This document shows, in pieces, positions 61,680 to 64,000 of a stretch of DNA of 64,000 bases (positions within the stretch are counted from its first letter, which is position 1; each line of letters begins with the position of its first letter). The position numbers and the translations under genes were made by a program. Origin of the DNA: Oscarella lobularis (Eukaryota; Porifera; Homoscleromorpha; Homosclerophorida; Oscarellidae); the NCBI RefSeq assembly GCF_947507565.1, contig NC_089185.1, forward strand, positions 1,736,001-1,800,000. Reading direction: 5' to 3'. The notes beneath the pieces are model-generated. The model was not told the DNA's origin. It did no database searches and saw only the letters and a program-made list of their open reading frames with translations.

Positions 61680-64000
61680 TTAAGGGACTCCAAAACCCAT
61701 AGCCCCGTTGCAAAGACTTCTATTGGCCGCCGCTTTGAAGTCTTCGAAATTTCTGTGACATACAGGAATAACCAGATGATAGCTGCAAGTGACTGCGTGC
61801 AGAAGAGTTATCTTCATATCTCTAGCACACGAGACAGCCATGGTCGACTGTGTAGTTGGAACAGAAGGGAACCCGGTCCAAAACTGCATCAAAAGTGGCA
61901 GCGACGGAGTCACCGTAGTTGTATCATCATCTATAAAAGGAAAAAAATATTCGAGTCTGTAGCCATTTATAAGTACAGTACCTCCTTGAGGTCCTGTCTT
62001 ACTGTCTTCCCCTGCAAAAATAAGTGTAATATAGGAATAACTAAAGTGCTGCGGAGTTGAACATCATTATCCTACCTTCTTCCAGATCAGTTACATACTT
62101 GAAAAAGAAATCTCTAGCCCTTTTTCCTTCTTCGGGGAAGTCGTCACTGTCATGAAAATCAGTAACGGACAAAATCATTTTGGACGTCAGTAAAGCATTC
62201 TCTCTAAAATAATTAGCTTATGTCGACCATGGCGACATCTGTATGTGTAACCTGGGGAAAAGACGAGGCAGCAAATCCGGCAAATCGGCCAACTGCTCTA
62301 TCATGTTCTGCTTTCTGGTCCTAACCGAAGAAAGACCACGCCTCATGTCGTCCAGCTGAGGCTTCCTTTTAAGGACTGTTTCGTGTACAACGATGCATTG
62401 CAGTGCAGCTTCTCTTGTCTGCAAGGATAAAGGCTGGTGGTGACCAGAGTGAAAGATTCTCTCCTCTATTTCTCCGTCGATTAGAGCCTGCAATTCAGCG
62501 TCCGTTTTGGCTTCATTTATCTGAAATTGAACCATACTACCACAAAACTAAACCAGAAACTGATACCTCCATGACTTTGCAGCGAAGACCGTGGTCGGGA
62601 ATGTCAGCAAAGCTGATTGCTTTTGTCGCTTCGTCGACGTCTCCTGATAGCAGATAGTAGACGACAGCTATCGGTAATCCTGGCAGGCAACACGCTCCAT
62701 GCAAAATAGCGTGGCACATTAGTTTTCCAACAATAAAGAACAGTCCAGCCGAAAGGGCAGAGTAGTCTTGAACGGGGAGTTTGTGGTCTTTTTCCCCTAA
62801 TACATTATTGTTTGAAATTAGGGTTTGTAAGGGTAAAATCACCTTCAAACAGACGTAACCCTCCTTCTCCTGACAGCAGAGCACGGTAAACAGTGAAGAA
62901 GAATTCACGGGCTGGTCCCCCGCAATCGATCCCACTCTCCTTTGCATACCTAATCATTAGGCGTGTTTCCAGTGTCGTTTCGGGATTCTTGTAGATCTTT
63001 AATGCTTGAGGAAGGAGTGGCTCATTTCGGTCGATATGGACAACTGTTGTGTTGCAATTCACAACATCATCGACGAATTCAGCCAAGACATCCTCGCATG
63101 TCTTATGCATTTCAGAGACAGCAACTTCTTCGCAGTCTAAACGTTACAATTATTACCGTAATGCCACGAAAATACGTATTTCCTTTGCCAACCGCTGTCA
63201 AGGAGAGCTTCACAAGCTGACTGCTCATCTTCGCTGTTGTCTTTCAAGACGTTCTCAATGACACATATTTCGTGTCCCGTAAAGATTGAACGCAAGCGAT
63301 CAACCTTTTCCTGCCAAAACAACTGTCGATTGAAGATTTCAACAAACAAAACGACATTTACTTGAAAAATGTCAGAATTTTGATTAAATTCCGAACATTG
63401 GATAGATGATCCTTCCAACGGTGGCAGTTGACAGGTGCGGGCGTAGTCTTTTGCGGCCTCAGCCCTCGGTGGCGATCCAGAACGAGACGGCCCCGGCTGA
63501 CCAACGACGGCAGAAGAGCTTCGCTGGCCAACGCCAGCGCGCGATGGCCCCGGCTGCCCAACGACGGCAGAAGAGGAGCTTCGCTGACCGACGCTGGAGC
63601 GCAATGGCCCCGGCTGCCCAACGACGGCAGAAGAGGAGCTTCGCTGACCGACGCTGGAGCGCAATGGCCCAGGCTGCCCAATAACGGCAGACGAGGGAGC
63701 CGGCTTACCAACGCCGGAGGAATTGCAAGATAAACCTAGCAGAGGCATTGTCAAATAACCTTGTTGGCAGTGAACAAACCAGGTGAAACTGGCTGAACGA
63801 AGTCCCTGGTGGACTGCAGAGAAAAGCCCGTAGCAGAATACGACTGAGGTATAGTTTCCCTACATTGTCAGTTGTTGACAACAAACCGGTACTGTATGAA
63901 GCACACTACTAACCTCTCTTCCACGCACTCAACGTCTCCAACGCCTGCACGGGTCGATTCCGATGCCGATTCTTGCAAAGATGCCTTCAAAGTTTGATTA
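61680..64000 (-). CDS. CUE + HECT domain E3 ubiquitin-ligase-like gene (5-prime end beyond window)
   Basis: Nine exons on minus, all GT-AG and in phase: 63914 to the edge, 63362-63843, 63193-63322, 62843-63136, 62567-62796, 62252-62520, 62076-62203, 61982-62011, 61680-61930. Exon 2 is Ser/Pro-rich with 20-residue repeats (GQPGPLRSSVGQRSSSSAVV). Exon 3 has a CUE-like helix set (RLRSIFTGHEICVIENVL). Then HECT: ESGIDCGGPAREFFFTVYRA, LFEGEKDHKLPVQ, AGLFFIVGKLMCHAILHGAC, SFADIPDHGLRCKV, and the C-lobe with LLHAVTCSYHLVIP (candidate catalytic Cys) and a C-terminal FGVP. HECT ligases pass ubiquitin through that Cys. No lesion seen. It resembles G2E3-like expansions in invertebrates. Confidence 0.82.
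63495..63715. repeat. 60-bp coding tandem repeat in the HECT gene
   Basis: Three to four copies of a 60-bp unit (GCAGAAGAGGAGCTTCGCTG start). On the minus strand it encodes a 20-residue Ser/Gly/Pro repeat in exon 2. Two central copies are identical over 60 bp. Confidence 0.88.

Overview
The window reads as nuclear DNA of an animal, and the repertoire suggests an early-branching aquatic invertebrate such as a sponge or cnidarian. This is inference: there is no rRNA or marker gene to prove it. Genes are split by very short GT-AG introns, mostly 35 to 65 bp. The gene families present (HECT/CUE ligase-like, DUF6589-like, integrase-core, Crypton, Helitron, ISXO2-like, HIRAN, THAP and YqaJ proteins) are typical of such genomes. 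Almost nothing here looks like ordinary housekeeping sequence. The window is a dense, nested mosaic of mobile elements in different states of decay, with a few host-like exons between them (a cyclophilin piece, an S28 peptidase exon, a Tudor domain, and a HECT gene running off the right edge).

Layout. 0-1 kb: a minus-strand acidic exon with an Asp run, and a decayed Cys/His-rich zinc module. 1.3-4.7 kb: a long hairpin, then Tigger, Helitron, IS630-like and MULE relics. 5.5-5.9 kb: cyclophilin and S28 peptidase exons back to back. 6.0-8.4 kb: ISXO2-like, Crypton and Tigger relics. 8.45-12.04 kb: a 3.6 kb element with inverted ends, carrying a SAP-SWIM-YqaJ gene and a convergent THAP-DDE transposase. 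12.3-13.8 kb: an IS630-like relic split by a fold-back element. 14-23 kb: mostly no recognisable genes. 23.9-25 kb: Gypsy pol relic. 26.1-27.5 kb: a gag-like relic split by a fold-back element. 27.6-31 kb: P-like, ISXO2, Helitron and HECT relics. 32.3-35.9 kb: a Penelope-like reverse transcriptase split by a 3.2 kb IS630-like element that also carries a HIRAN-domain gene. 37.7-39.6 kb: AT-rich and empty. 41.97-47.09 kb: a 5.1 kb transposon with 173-bp terminal inverted repeats and an 8-bp target duplication, carrying a RecQ-type helicase gene and a convergent DUF6589-like gene. 49.7-56.3 kb: a large Helitron with an uninterrupted 1515-residue Rep-helicase and a spliced RPA-like gene. 58.0-61.5 kb: an integrase-core gene interrupted by a complete, uninterrupted Tigger element with a TA duplication. 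61.7-64.0 kb: a nine-exon HECT gene.

The strongest candidate for an undescribed system is the RecQ + DUF6589 element. Its boundaries are fixed by near-identical inverted repeats, an 8-bp direct duplication and a paralogous empty site about 1.7 kb away in the same window. Related ends with the same subterminal hairpin occur elsewhere in the window. The IS630-like + HIRAN element is the second. For both, the structure is read directly from sequence; the mechanism and the role of each protein are inference.
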